NCBI GenBank assembly: GCA_913009915.1
Contig: CAJVYZ010000203.1
Location: 1 to 5,857 of the forward strand
DNA from: an uncultured Gemmatimonadota bacterium
Lineage (GTDB): Bacteria > Gemmatimonadota > Gemmatimonadetes > Gemmatimonadales > GWC2-71-9
Length of the DNA: 5,857 nt
Reading direction: 5' to 3'
The notes below the pieces were generated by a model. The model saw only the letters and a list, made by a program, of their open reading frames with translations, ran no database searches and was not told the DNA's origin. Numbering within the stretch: the stretch's first letter is position 1; each line of letters begins with the position of its first letter. A program made the translations under genes and the position numbers. Positions 1 to 5,568 of this stretch are shown here, one piece after another.

Positions 1-103
1 GGACATGAGATCTATTTGTCTGTTCCTCAGCTTTATCATTGTTTTTTTGCTGATTTAATTCTGTTTTTTTTTTTTTTTGTTTTCTTTTGTTTTTTTTTTT
101 TTT
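1..103. other. Non-genomic read-through junk (T-rich low-complexity contig end)
   Basis: This stretch is strongly AT-rich and dominated by T runs (64-78 and 90-103, with shorter runs between), in sharp contrast to the GC-rich DNA from 170 onward. It abuts the outer end of an Illumina P7 adapter. Read on the minus strand, the order is genomic insert, adapter, then poly-A. That is what an Illumina read yields when it runs past the end of the adapter. Positions 1-60 are AT-rich but less homopolymeric and could be degraded read-through or a chimeric fragment; their origin cannot be told from the sequence. No gene is supported here. Confidence 0.88.
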
Positions 104-169
104 CAAGCAGAAGACGGCATACGAGATATATCAGTGTGACTGGAGTTCAGACGTGTGCTCTTCCGATCT
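104..169. other. Illumina TruSeq-type adapter (P7 + index + read-2 primer site) assembled into the contig
   Basis: Three consecutive parts match the library adapter as I know it. Positions 104-127 are the 24-base P7 flow-cell sequence (begins CAAGCAGAAGACGG, ends CGAGAT). Positions 128-135 are an 8-base index, ATATCAGT. Positions 136-169 are the 34-base read-2 primer sequence, ending GCTCTTCCGATCT. Real insert begins at 170. The reverse complement of the index region reads ACTGATAT, which I recall as TruSeq index 25. The match is full length and in the correct order, so chance is not a reasonable explanation. This is library construct, not biology, and should be trimmed together with 1-103. 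Confidence 0.98.
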
Positions 170-703
170 GTAACTCTCACCGATGAAATAGAGGGCATCA
201 GGCGCCCGGCGGTCATCGGCATACGAACGGAGGAGTTCCTGGAACCCGAGCCGGGCCGTGGCAAAACTGCCGCGCCGGAGCTGGGCCAGTGACGCCTCGT
301 AAATCTGGTTGGCGGAAGGGACCGAGGAGGCCTCGGCGGCCAGGCTGTCGCCCTCGGCGATCTGGGCACCACGGGCGTCCAGCTGAGTGCGAAGATCCGT
401 CAGGCGTTGCTGGCTTTGGCCCGTCAGGGCCTGCACCTGCACCAGCTGCTGCGAAATGCTGTAGAGATCGCCGTCGATGTCGCCGCGGAGCGCGGCGAGC
501 GCCCGACGCCCGGCCACCAGCGAATCGAGAATGTCCTGCTGCAGATTGATGACTTCGTTCAACTGGGCGGCCCGGGCCGAATCTTGGCGCACGGTTCGGG
601 CCTCGAGCGTAGCCACCTGTCGTTCAAGGCGTGCTACATCGCTCTTGAGGGCACAGCCCCCAAGAGCGACGAGCATGACCAGAAAACCTGAACGGGCCTG
701 CAC
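170..703 (-). CDS. cpoB: Tol-Pal accessory protein CpoB/YbgF, C-terminally truncated by adapter
   Basis: CpoB (YbgF) is the periplasmic accessory protein of the Tol-Pal system; in E. coli it links outer-membrane constriction with peptidoglycan synthesis. The visible 178 residues begin at a GTG (703-701). GGGGAG lies 8 nt upstream (712-717), next to the pal stop. Residues 1-17 form a lipoprotein-like signal with a lipobox ending LGGC (Cys17), so it may be a lipoprotein, unlike the soluble E. coli protein. Residues about 20-115 are a heptad-like, Gln/Leu/Arg-rich coiled coil. A TPR unit starts near residue 131 (ANQIYEASLAQLRRGSFATA) and a second is cut at LYFIGESY. The gene is the sixth tol gene, 14 bases after pal. 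Codon 178 (172-170) is the last genomic codon. Continuing in frame through the adapter adds the false tail RSEEHTSELQSH. The missing part should be the remaining TPRs. Assignment rests on domain order and operon position. Confidence 0.9.
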
Positions 704-711
704 CAGCCTGG

Positions 712-717
712 CTCCCC
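712..717 (-). promoter_or_regulatory. Ribosome binding site supporting the cpoB GTG start
   Basis: On the minus strand the pal stop TAA is followed directly by GGGGAG, then 8 nt, then the GTG at 703-701. The spacing is good for a Shine-Dalgarno site. The next in-frame ATG (codon 10) would remove most of the lipoprotein signal, so the GTG start is preferred. Confidence 0.65.
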
Positions 718-1311
718 TTAGTTGGGAGCGACGAGCTGGCTGGCCCCGGCCGTCATCTCGAACTCGTCCCGCCGGTTCTTGGCCCAGGCGTCTTCGGTCT
801 GTGCCGGATCGAGGGGCCGTTCCTCGCCGAAGGACACGATGTTGATCCGGGAACCGTCGACGCCCTGGTTGACCAGGTAGCGCTTGGCCGACTCGGCTCG
901 GCGATTGCCCAGGGCGAGGTTGTACTCGTCGGAGCCCCGCTCATCGGCGTGCCCGGCGATACGCAGGCGCACAGCGTCGTTGGCCATCATGATGGCGGCC
1001 TTGCGGTCCAGATTGGCTTCGTCTTCCATACGGATGTCAGAGCGGTCGAAGTCGAAGTTGATCATGTCATGCACTTCGGCCGTCAGCCGGGTGGTGATAA
1101 GTGCCGCGGCGGCCATGGCTTCCTCGGCCGCGCGGCGCTCGGCTTCCGCCCGGGCACGCTCGGCGGCAGCGATGGAATCCCGCCGCATCTGCTCCTTGAT
1201 GGCTGTGCTGTCGACCGCCACCGGTGCGGGGGTTTCAGGCTCGGGTTGGGATCCGCCACATGCTGCCGCGACCAGGACACTAGCCGCGAGTACCAAGAAC
1301 TTCCGCCTCAT
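718..1311 (-). CDS. pal: Peptidoglycan-associated lipoprotein Pal
   Basis: Pal anchors the outer membrane to peptidoglycan and is relocated to division sites by the Tol motor through TolB. The 197-residue protein starts MRRKFLVLAASVLVAAAC, a type II signal with the lipidated Cys at residue 18. A short Pro/Glu linker follows, then a charged Ala/Glu/Arg-rich helical stretch (about 39-70) and an OmpA-like domain (about 80-187). Hallmarks are NFDFDRSDI (85-93), GHADERG (120-126) and NRRAESAKRYL (136-146). Asp123 and Arg138 have the 15-residue spacing of the Asp/Arg pair that binds diaminopimelate in OmpA-family domains. ATG at 1311 is preceded by GGAG with a 6-nt spacer and lies 14 bases after tolB. 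The reading frame stays open upstream to 1626, but that part only overlaps tolB and lacks signal-like sequence, so it is rejected. The length is close to typical Pal (170-200 residues). Confidence 0.97.
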   Translation of the reverse strand: MRRKFLVLAASVLVAAACGGSQPEPETPAPVAVDSTAIKEQMRRDSIAAAERARAEAERRAAEEAMAAAALITTRLTAEVHDMINFDFDRSDIRMEDEANLDRKAAIMMANDAVRLRIAGHADERGSDEYNLALGNRRAESAKRYLVNQGVDGSRINIVSFGEERPLDPAQTEDAWAKNRRDEFEMTAGASQLVAPN

Positions 1312-1325
1312 GAGATACTCCGTTC

Positions 1326-2627
1326 TCAATGGTTCACACCTGCGGCCCCGCCAAAGCGGCGGGACCATGAAGGAAGTCGTACGGCATCCGGCGTCCCGAG
1401 TTGCCGGATGCGTCCCGTTTCTGTGTCGACGATCCACAGTTGTCGCCGACCGCTCCGGGTAGAGACAAACGCCACATGGCGGCCGTCGGGCGCCCATGTC
1501 GGGTCCTCGTTCCTGCCGGCCGAGGTCAGCTGCCGCACCCGCCGGCTCGCCAAATCCAACACAAAGACCTGGAATCGGCCCTCGATGGCCCGGTGAAAGG
1601 CTACCTGGGCTCCGTCCGGCGACCACTCGGGCGCAAAGGAACTTCCGGTAGCGCCGAAATCGAACGAAGCCAGGAGTTCCTGGTCTGTGCCATCCGCCGA
1701 CATCACGTAAATCTGGGGGGGGCCAGCCCGAGTTGATACGAAGGCGATGCGACGGCCGTCAGGCGAGTATGTGGGAGATAGATTATCCGCATAGCGGCCC
1801 ACGGTCAACCTTTGCAGGCAGCACATATCCCCAACATCCACGCGAAAAATGTCGGTGCCGCCTTCACCGGAGCGCGTATAGGCGAGGGTCCGTCCATCCG
1901 GCGAGAACGCGGAGGCGTAGTTCAGCCCATTGCGAGTACTGGGGATGGTCACGGTGGAGCCACCGGCCAGGAACAGGAGCTGGAGACTCCCCATTCCCTC
2001 GTTGAACCGAGTGTAGACGATCCGCCGTCCATCCGGTGACCAGGCGGGCGACAGGACAGCCTCGTCGGCCCCAGTGAGTGACACATTCCTCACCCCGTCA
2101 CTATCCACGATCCACAACCGCTTGCGCCCAACGTATGCGAGCCGGCTGGCAGCGTATCCCGACGTCCCGGTAACCCAGCGGACGATTTCGTCCGAGATCT
2201 GATGGACGGCCATACGGAACTCGGGAGCGTCGGGAGGGGGAAAGATGACCGTCTGATGGCTCCGTACCTCGCCCGCGTCGAGGTCGTGGAGTCGGACGAC
2301 AGTGGCGCCACCCGATGGAGTGAGCTCCACTCCGTACTGGGCACCGAGCTTGCGATAGAGGTCGTAGTTCACGCTGCCCGCGGATGCGCCGTCCTGCTGA
2401 TATCCAACATAGATCAACTCGAATCGGTCGCTGTAATCCAGATCACGTTGGAGGATCGACCGGACGGAGTCGAATCCCGGACCGGGGAATACCACCAGTC
2501 GCGGCCGGATGCCCGGGGTATACTCGATGCCGACCCGGACTCCCTGATCGACCGGTGGCACGGAATCCTGGGCCACCAGGCTTCCCGCGACCAATACCAG
2601 CGGCAGGGCCCCGATCCAGCGTCTCAC
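1326..2627 (-). CDS. tolB: Tol-Pal system beta-propeller protein TolB
   Basis: TolB is the periplasmic protein that alternates between Pal and TolA during Tol-driven relocation of Pal. The 433 residues match the usual family length of about 430. Residues 1 to about 20 are a Sec signal peptide (MRRWIGALPLVLVAGSLVAQ). An N-terminal alpha/beta domain follows (about 28-155), then a beta-propeller with five visible repeats carrying the (W/F/Y)-S/A-P-D-G motif at 196-200, 241-245, 287-291, 335-339 and 378-382. An additional degenerate blade strand lies at 162-175 (RLAYVGRKRLWIVD). The GTG start overlaps the tolA stop as GTGA, suggesting translational coupling. The only SD-like sequence, GAGAGG, sits 3 nt from the start, which is closer than usual. 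A vicinal Cys pair at 269-270 lies in the third repeat. Identification is secure from repeats, length and neighbours. Confidence 0.97.
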   Translation of the reverse strand: MRRWIGALPLVLVAGSLVAQDSVPPVDQGVRVGIEYTPGIRPRLVVFPGPGFDSVRSILQRDLDYSDRFELIYVGYQQDGASAGSVNYDLYRKLGAQYGVELTPSGGATVVRLHDLDAGEVRSHQTVIFPPPDAPEFRMAVHQISDEIVRWVTGTSGYAASRLAYVGRKRLWIVDSDGVRNVSLTGADEAVLSPAWSPDGRRIVYTRFNEGMGSLQLLFLAGGSTVTIPSTRNGLNYASAFSPDGRTLAYTRSGEGGTDIFRVDVGDMCCLQRLTVGRYADNLSPTYSPDGRRIAFVSTRAGPPQIYVMSADGTDQELLASFDFGATGSSFAPEWSPDGAQVAFHRAIEGRFQVFVLDLASRRVRQLTSAGRNEDPTWAPDGRHVAFVSTRSGRRQLWIVDTETGRIRQLGTPDAVRLPSWSRRFGGAAGVNH

Positions 2628-3307
2628 GAGCCTCTCGGGGTGAAGAAGAAACTCACGGGCAGGATGTCCTCCCTAAAGCCGTCCGGCAGCGGACCAAACG
2701 CCCCGGCATTGGCGGCGGCCTCGACGGCCCCCTGGGCCCCGAGGTCGAAGGTGAAGTTGCCGGAGCGGCGAATGAACCGGATGTCGTTCACGCTTCCGGC
2801 TCGTTGGATGGTGAAGAACACTTCCGCCCGCAGTGACGCATTGGTTTTGGGGCGATCCCAGCGGCGATATACCTGGGCCACGATGTTCTGGAGATACTGG
2901 GGATAGGGGAACATCAGGCCCGGGATCTCGACGTTGACCGGGGCGGTGCCGGTCTTGGGTGTCTCGTCGGGCAGCGGTTGCTCCGTGGGAGCCGTCTTTG
3001 GCGGAGGCTCGGTCTGCTGTTTAACGGGTACGGGAACCGGCACCGGTGGGTCGTCCTTGCGGGCCTGGGGTTTCGGTGGCGCCTCCGGCGGCGGGTCCAC
3101 TTGGCGCGGCGTGGCTTCCGGCGCACGCCGCGGCCTGGGCGGCGTCCTCGGCGCGGCGACGAGCTCGACGGCGTAGACCGGCGGGGCAATCTGCTGGGGA
3201 CGGGCCGCCGCCATGAGGACCACCGCGCCGAGGACGTGCACCACACTGGTCCAGATGATCCCCGAGGTTACCCCCGGGCGCGTACGCCGGCCAAAGACGT
3301 CCCTCAC
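2624..3307 (-). CDS. tolA: TolA-like, TonB-family energy-transducing protein
   Basis: This is the TolA position: a single inner-membrane anchor that carries the TolQR motor's force across the periplasm to TolB/Pal. The 227 residues show a short basic N-terminus, one membrane helix (about 14-35), a Pro-rich linker (about 52-125, with Arg/Lys and a PVPVPVPV stretch), and a TonB/TolA-like C-terminal domain (about 133-224) containing YLQNIVAQVYRRWDRP with Trp150 and a final beta strand near FFFTPRGS. The membrane helix has T20-x3-H24, resembling the S-x3-H motif that TolA and TonB use to engage the motor. It is much shorter than the 421-residue E. coli TolA and has a TonB-like proline linker rather than a long helix, so TonB-family or TolA-family labels both fit; gene order favours TolA. 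GTG at 3307 overlaps the tolR stop as GTGA, with AGGAGG 10 nt upstream (3318-3323). Confidence 0.9.
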   Translation of the reverse strand: MRDVFGRRTRPGVTSGIIWTSVVHVLGAVVLMAAARPQQIAPPVYAVELVAAPRTPPRPRRAPEATPRQVDPPPEAPPKPQARKDDPPVPVPVPVKQQTEPPPKTAPTEQPLPDETPKTGTAPVNVEIPGLMFPYPQYLQNIVAQVYRRWDRPKTNASLRAEVFFTIQRAGSVNDIRFIRRSGNFTFDLGAQGAVEAAANAGAFGPLPDGFREDILPVSFFFTPRGS

Positions 3308-3732
3308 CTAACGACGTCCTCCTCTTCGGCGACTACACTGGTCTTGACACCGGCATTCCGCAGCACGGCCATGACACGCACTACGGTGCCGAACGGCACA
3401 GTCCGGTCGGCGCGGAGAAACACCGAGGACGTGTTGGTCCGTTGGACCAGCGCGGCGAAGGTGACGCGGAACTCGTCGTAGGACACTTGGGTGTCGTCGA
3501 GATAGATCTTCCCGGCTCGATCGACGGTAACGACCATCCCTTCATTGGCCGCAAGGGGTCTGGCGGCGGCTTTCGGGAGGTCGATGTCGACCCCACCCTG
3601 CATGATGGGCGCGGTGATCATGAAGATGATGAGCATGACGAACGCCACGTCCACCAGTGACGTCACGTTGATGTCGGCCTTCAGCGGGAGTCCCCCGCCG
3701 ATCTCGTCGATCCCGCCCAACCCGTCCATCAC
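3304..3732 (-). CDS. tolR: ExbD/TolR family biopolymer transport protein TolR
   Basis: TolR is the single-span partner of TolQ; its transmembrane Asp is thought to carry the protons that power the motor. The protein has 142 residues from the GTG at 3732, about the length of E. coli TolR. The N-terminal cytoplasmic tail is short. The membrane helix runs about 24-42 in the conserved block INVTSLVDVAFVMLIIFMIT, with the key Asp at residue 28, followed by TAPIMQGGVDIDLPKA and a periplasmic ExbD-type domain (about 60-140). The usual Pro of the INVTPLVDV block is Ser25 here. There are two adjacent start choices, GTG at 3732 and ATG at 3729. GGGAG (3742-3746) is 9 nt from the GTG and 12 from the ATG, so GTG is slightly favoured. 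Only 1 base separates it from the tolQ stop, and its own stop overlaps the tolA start. Confidence 0.96.
   Translation of the reverse strand: MMDGLGGIDEIGGGLPLKADINVTSLVDVAFVMLIIFMITAPIMQGGVDIDLPKAAARPLAANEGMVVTVDRAGKIYLDDTQVSYDEFRVTFAALVQRTNTSSVFLRADRTVPFGTVVRVMAVLRNAGVKTSVVAEEEDVVR
3318..3323 (-). promoter_or_regulatory. Shine-Dalgarno AGGAGG for the tolA GTG start
   Basis: AGGAGG, within GAGGAGG, lies in the 3' end of tolR, 10 nt before the tolA GTG at 3307-3305. It supports this start even though the gene overlaps the tolR stop by four bases. Confidence 0.6.
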
Positions 3733-3733
3733 G

Positions 3734-4447
3734 CTAGATCACTCCCTCACGCGCCATGGTCCCGATCAATTCGTTGGCGAACCCTTCCATTTCTCCCGAG
3801 AAGAGCCGGATCCGATTGACGAAGAAATTGTAGGCGATCACCGCCGGGATAGCCGCGGCCAATCCGGCCACGGTCGTGACCAGTGCCTCCGCCACGCCGG
3901 GCGCCACTGCCGCGATGTTGCCGGAGCCCTGAGCGGCGATCCCGAGGAACGCCAGCATGACCCCGAGCACCGTCCCCAGGAGCCCCAGCAGCGGACTGAC
4001 CGATCCGATGGTAGCGAGCCACGAGACATAGTGACTGGCCAGGTCGCGCTCGGCGGCGATCTCCTTGTTGAGAACCATCTTCAGGACTCCGACCTGGGTG
4101 GCCGAGAGCGTTTCCGATGGTCGGCTCGACTCCGTCCTGAGTGAACCGGGCAGCAGTTCGGAAACGAAGTTGATCCCCTCGCGGAACAGTCGGTTGTAGG
4201 GAGACGGCGGGAGCTTCATGACCGCGTGGTAGCCATCCTGCAGTCTTGTCGTTCGCTCGAGTTCACCGAAAAACCGGTCGGCTTGCTGGCGCAGCCGTCG
4301 GCTCTGCCACCACTTCAACCCGATGATGAACCAGGAGAGAACGGAGAACACGGCCAGGGTACCGAGAACGATCTTGGTTTCCGTACTCGCCTGGGCGATC
4401 AAATCGAACGAGGAGGAGGGCATGGCCCCCCCAACCTGCAGCGTCAC
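3734..4447 (-). CDS. tolQ: MotA/TolQ/ExbB proton channel family protein TolQ
   Basis: TolQ is the three-helix inner-membrane protein that forms the proton-driven motor with TolR. From the GTG at 4447 it has 237 residues; from the ATG at 4423 it has 229. Both fit the family (about 230). Helices in the longer numbering lie at about 24-47, 143-171 and 183-210. The MotA/ExbB signature is clear: SPLLGLLGTVLGVMLAF (151-167), then VAPGVAEALVTTVAGLAAA with Thr191/Thr192 where the family keeps functional threonines, and IPAVIAYNFFVNR. The GTG is preferred because AGGAGG (4452-4457) lies 4 nt upstream and the start overlaps the epimerase stop as GTGA, matching two other junctions. The ATG has only a G-run upstream but gives a family-like N-terminus (MPSSSFDLIAQAS). 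The frame also opens to 4516, inside the epimerase; that extension is rejected. Confidence 0.95.
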   Translation of the reverse strand: MTLQVGGAMPSSSFDLIAQASTETKIVLGTLAVFSVLSWFIIGLKWWQSRRLRQQADRFFGELERTTRLQDGYHAVMKLPPSPYNRLFREGINFVSELLPGSLRTESSRPSETLSATQVGVLKMVLNKEIAAERDLASHYVSWLATIGSVSPLLGLLGTVLGVMLAFLGIAAQGSGNIAAVAPGVAEALVTTVAGLAAAIPAVIAYNFFVNRIRLFSGEMEGFANELIGTMAREGVI

Positions 4448-5394
4448 TGGGCCTCCTGTTGGAACCAAGTGATGAGGTCCTTGAGCCCGTCGCCGAACTG
4501 GGCTTGCGGCTCCCACTGGAGCACCGACTTGGCCTTGTCGATGTTCAACGAGCTACGGAACAACTCTCCTGGCCGCGCGGCGGCATGTTCCACGTCGGCC
4601 CGCGTTTCCATCGCCGCCGCGACCGCATCAACCAGCTCGAGCACCGAGGTCTCGCGGGCCGTGGCGATGTTGAACGCGCTGGCATCGATGTCGTCGCCTT
4701 GCGGCACGTCCATGGCACTGGCCGCCATGTTGGCGCGGGCGACGTCCTTGACGTAAACGTAGTCTCGGGTTTGGGTTCCGTCGCCGAACACGGTCAGCGG
4801 CTGCCCCTCGAGCAGCCGGGACACGAATATGGATACCACCCCGGCTTCCGACTTGGGGTCTTGGCGCGGCCCGAACACGTTGCTGTAGCGCATGGCAACA
4901 CCCTGAAAGCCCCCCAGGATCGACAGCGTCTTGAGGTAATACTCGCCGGACAACTTGCTGACTCCATAAGGCGAAATGGGACCCTTGGGCGCCGTTTCCG
5001 CCGTCGGAATCACCTCGGGATCACCGTAGACCACCCCGCCACTGCTGGCAAAGATCACCCGTTTGACGTTCCCGGCCCCGGCTCCCTCGAGGAGGTTGAC
5101 CAAGCCGAGGACGTTGGTGGCACAGTCCAGCGCGGGGTTGGTGACCGATACCCGAACGTCGATTTGGGCGGCATGGAGGTTGAGGACGTCGTACTTGCCC
5201 GTTGCCACCGCTTCACGGGCCTCGGGCGACCTGATGTCAGCCCGAACAAACGAGGCCCCGGCCGGAATGTTCTGCTCCTTCCCCCGGGACAGATCGTCGA
5301 GAACGGTGACTTCCCACCCGTCAGCCAGATACGCTTCGGCAACATGCGATCCGATGAACCCCGCCCCTCCAGTGACCAGCACCCGTCTGCCCAT
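4444..5394 (-). CDS. NAD-dependent epimerase/dehydratase (extended SDR, UDP-glucose 4-epimerase-like)
   Basis: This is a cytoplasmic nucleotide-sugar enzyme, probably acting on a UDP- or dTDP-linked sugar for surface polysaccharide; the exact substrate is not determinable here. The 316 residues form a Rossmann domain with the NAD motif TGGAGFIGSH (Gly9, Gly12, Gly15) and Asp33 at the end of the second strand, which points to NAD rather than NADP. Ser117/Ser118 in FASSGGVVYGD and the Y143-x3-K147 pair (SPYGVSK) are the catalytic residues. Substrate-side motifs include MRYSNVFGPRQDP (168-180), GTQTRDYVYVKDVA (206-219) and a late RPGE (274-277). All expected residues are present, and the length is typical of GalE-like 4-epimerases (310-340). 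ATG at 5394 has GGGGAG 9 nt upstream (5404-5409). It is the first gene after the promoter and overlaps tolQ by 4 bases. Calling it galE would be over-specific. Confidence 0.93.
   Translation of the reverse strand: MGRRVLVTGGAGFIGSHVAEAYLADGWEVTVLDDLSRGKEQNIPAGASFVRADIRSPEAREAVATGKYDVLNLHAAQIDVRVSVTNPALDCATNVLGLVNLLEGAGAGNVKRVIFASSGGVVYGDPEVIPTAETAPKGPISPYGVSKLSGEYYLKTLSILGGFQGVAMRYSNVFGPRQDPKSEAGVVSIFVSRLLEGQPLTVFGDGTQTRDYVYVKDVARANMAASAMDVPQGDDIDASAFNIATARETSVLELVDAVAAAMETRADVEHAAARPGELFRSSLNIDKAKSVLQWEPQAQFGDGLKDLITWFQQEAQ
4452..4457 (-). promoter_or_regulatory. Consensus Shine-Dalgarno AGGAGG deciding the tolQ start
   Basis: AGGAGG on the minus strand lies inside the last codons of the epimerase, 4 nt before the GTG at 4447-4445 and 28 nt before the alternative ATG at 4423. 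It can serve only the GTG. With the GTGA overlap this makes translational coupling from the epimerase to tolQ likely. Confidence 0.6.
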
Positions 5395-5472
5395 GCGTTG
5401 TCTCTCCCCTTTTCGTACGTCGCTATTCGGTTGCCCGATTCAGCCGGCAGGCCGCACGGGCCAAAACGCTTA

Positions 5473-5502
5473 ATTGTAGCAGGGGTGTCCCCCATTCCCC
5501 AA
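5473..5502 (-). promoter_or_regulatory. Predicted sigma70-type promoter for the epimerase-tol operon
   Basis: On the minus strand a -10 hexamer TACAAT (5478-5473; one mismatch to TATAAT) lies 18 bp downstream of a weak -35, TTGGGG (5502-5497; matches only the TTG). Transcription would start near 5467 and leave a leader of about 70 nt before the epimerase ATG. The placement, just downstream of the terminator of the preceding gene and before a tightly packed operon, is what one expects. The spacer holds a GGGG-ACA-CCCC inverted repeat. The -10 is convincing; the -35 is not, and housekeeping-sigma consensus may differ in this phylum. Confidence 0.5.
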
Positions 5503-5518
5503 TGCCGGAAAACACAAA

Positions 5519-5544
5519 GGGCGGTCGCCGCTCGACGACCGCCC
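5519..5544 (-). terminator. Rho-independent terminator of the upstream partial gene
   Basis: A perfect 9-bp GC-rich stem pairs GGGCGGTCG (5519-5527) with CGACCGCCC (5536-5544) around an 8-base loop. On the minus strand the stem is followed by TTTGTGTTTT (5518-5509), a U-rich tail. On the plus strand no T-run follows the stem, so it is oriented for minus-strand transcripts. It begins about 25 bases after the stop of the upstream gene, which separates that gene from the epimerase-tol operon. Confidence 0.82.
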
Positions 5545-5568
5545 CCCGTTGATGCGGAATCCCCCTCC

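Larger units (their letters stand above)
5395..5568 (-). other. Intergenic region between the partial gene and the operon
   Basis: These 174 bases are the only real non-coding gap in the window. Read on the minus strand they hold the terminator, the predicted promoter, and a leader of about 70 nt ending with GGGGAG 9 nt before the epimerase ATG. A weak 4-bp GGCC/GGCC hairpin (5450-5462) lies early in the leader. I see no riboswitch, attenuator or leader peptide. Confidence 0.6.

Noticed and set aside
64..103. T-runs as a transcription terminator or AT-rich regulatory island
   Set aside because: No stem precedes them, and they lie outside the library adapter, so they are not genomic.
103..372. 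Minus-strand frame ending in adapter sequence
   Set aside because: It is an alternative frame of cpoB running into the adapter; it contains the adapter-derived RKSTRLNSSH peptide.
1312..1626. 105-residue N-terminal extension of the pal frame
   Set aside because: It runs out of frame over tolB, has no signal-like start, and the ATG at 1311 has a good SD site and a clean lipoprotein signal.
2202..2906. Long plus-strand open frame opposite tolB and tolA
   Set aside because: It is antisense to two secure genes, has no recognisable domain, and is a normal by-product of GC-rich codon use. The same applies to the plus-strand frames at 884-1462, 949-1596 and 3545-4144.
4448..4516. Further N-terminal extension of the tolQ frame
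   Set aside because: It lies within the epimerase coding sequence and gives a Pro/Arg/His-rich stretch unlike TolQ; the GTG at 4447 has AGGAGG upstream.
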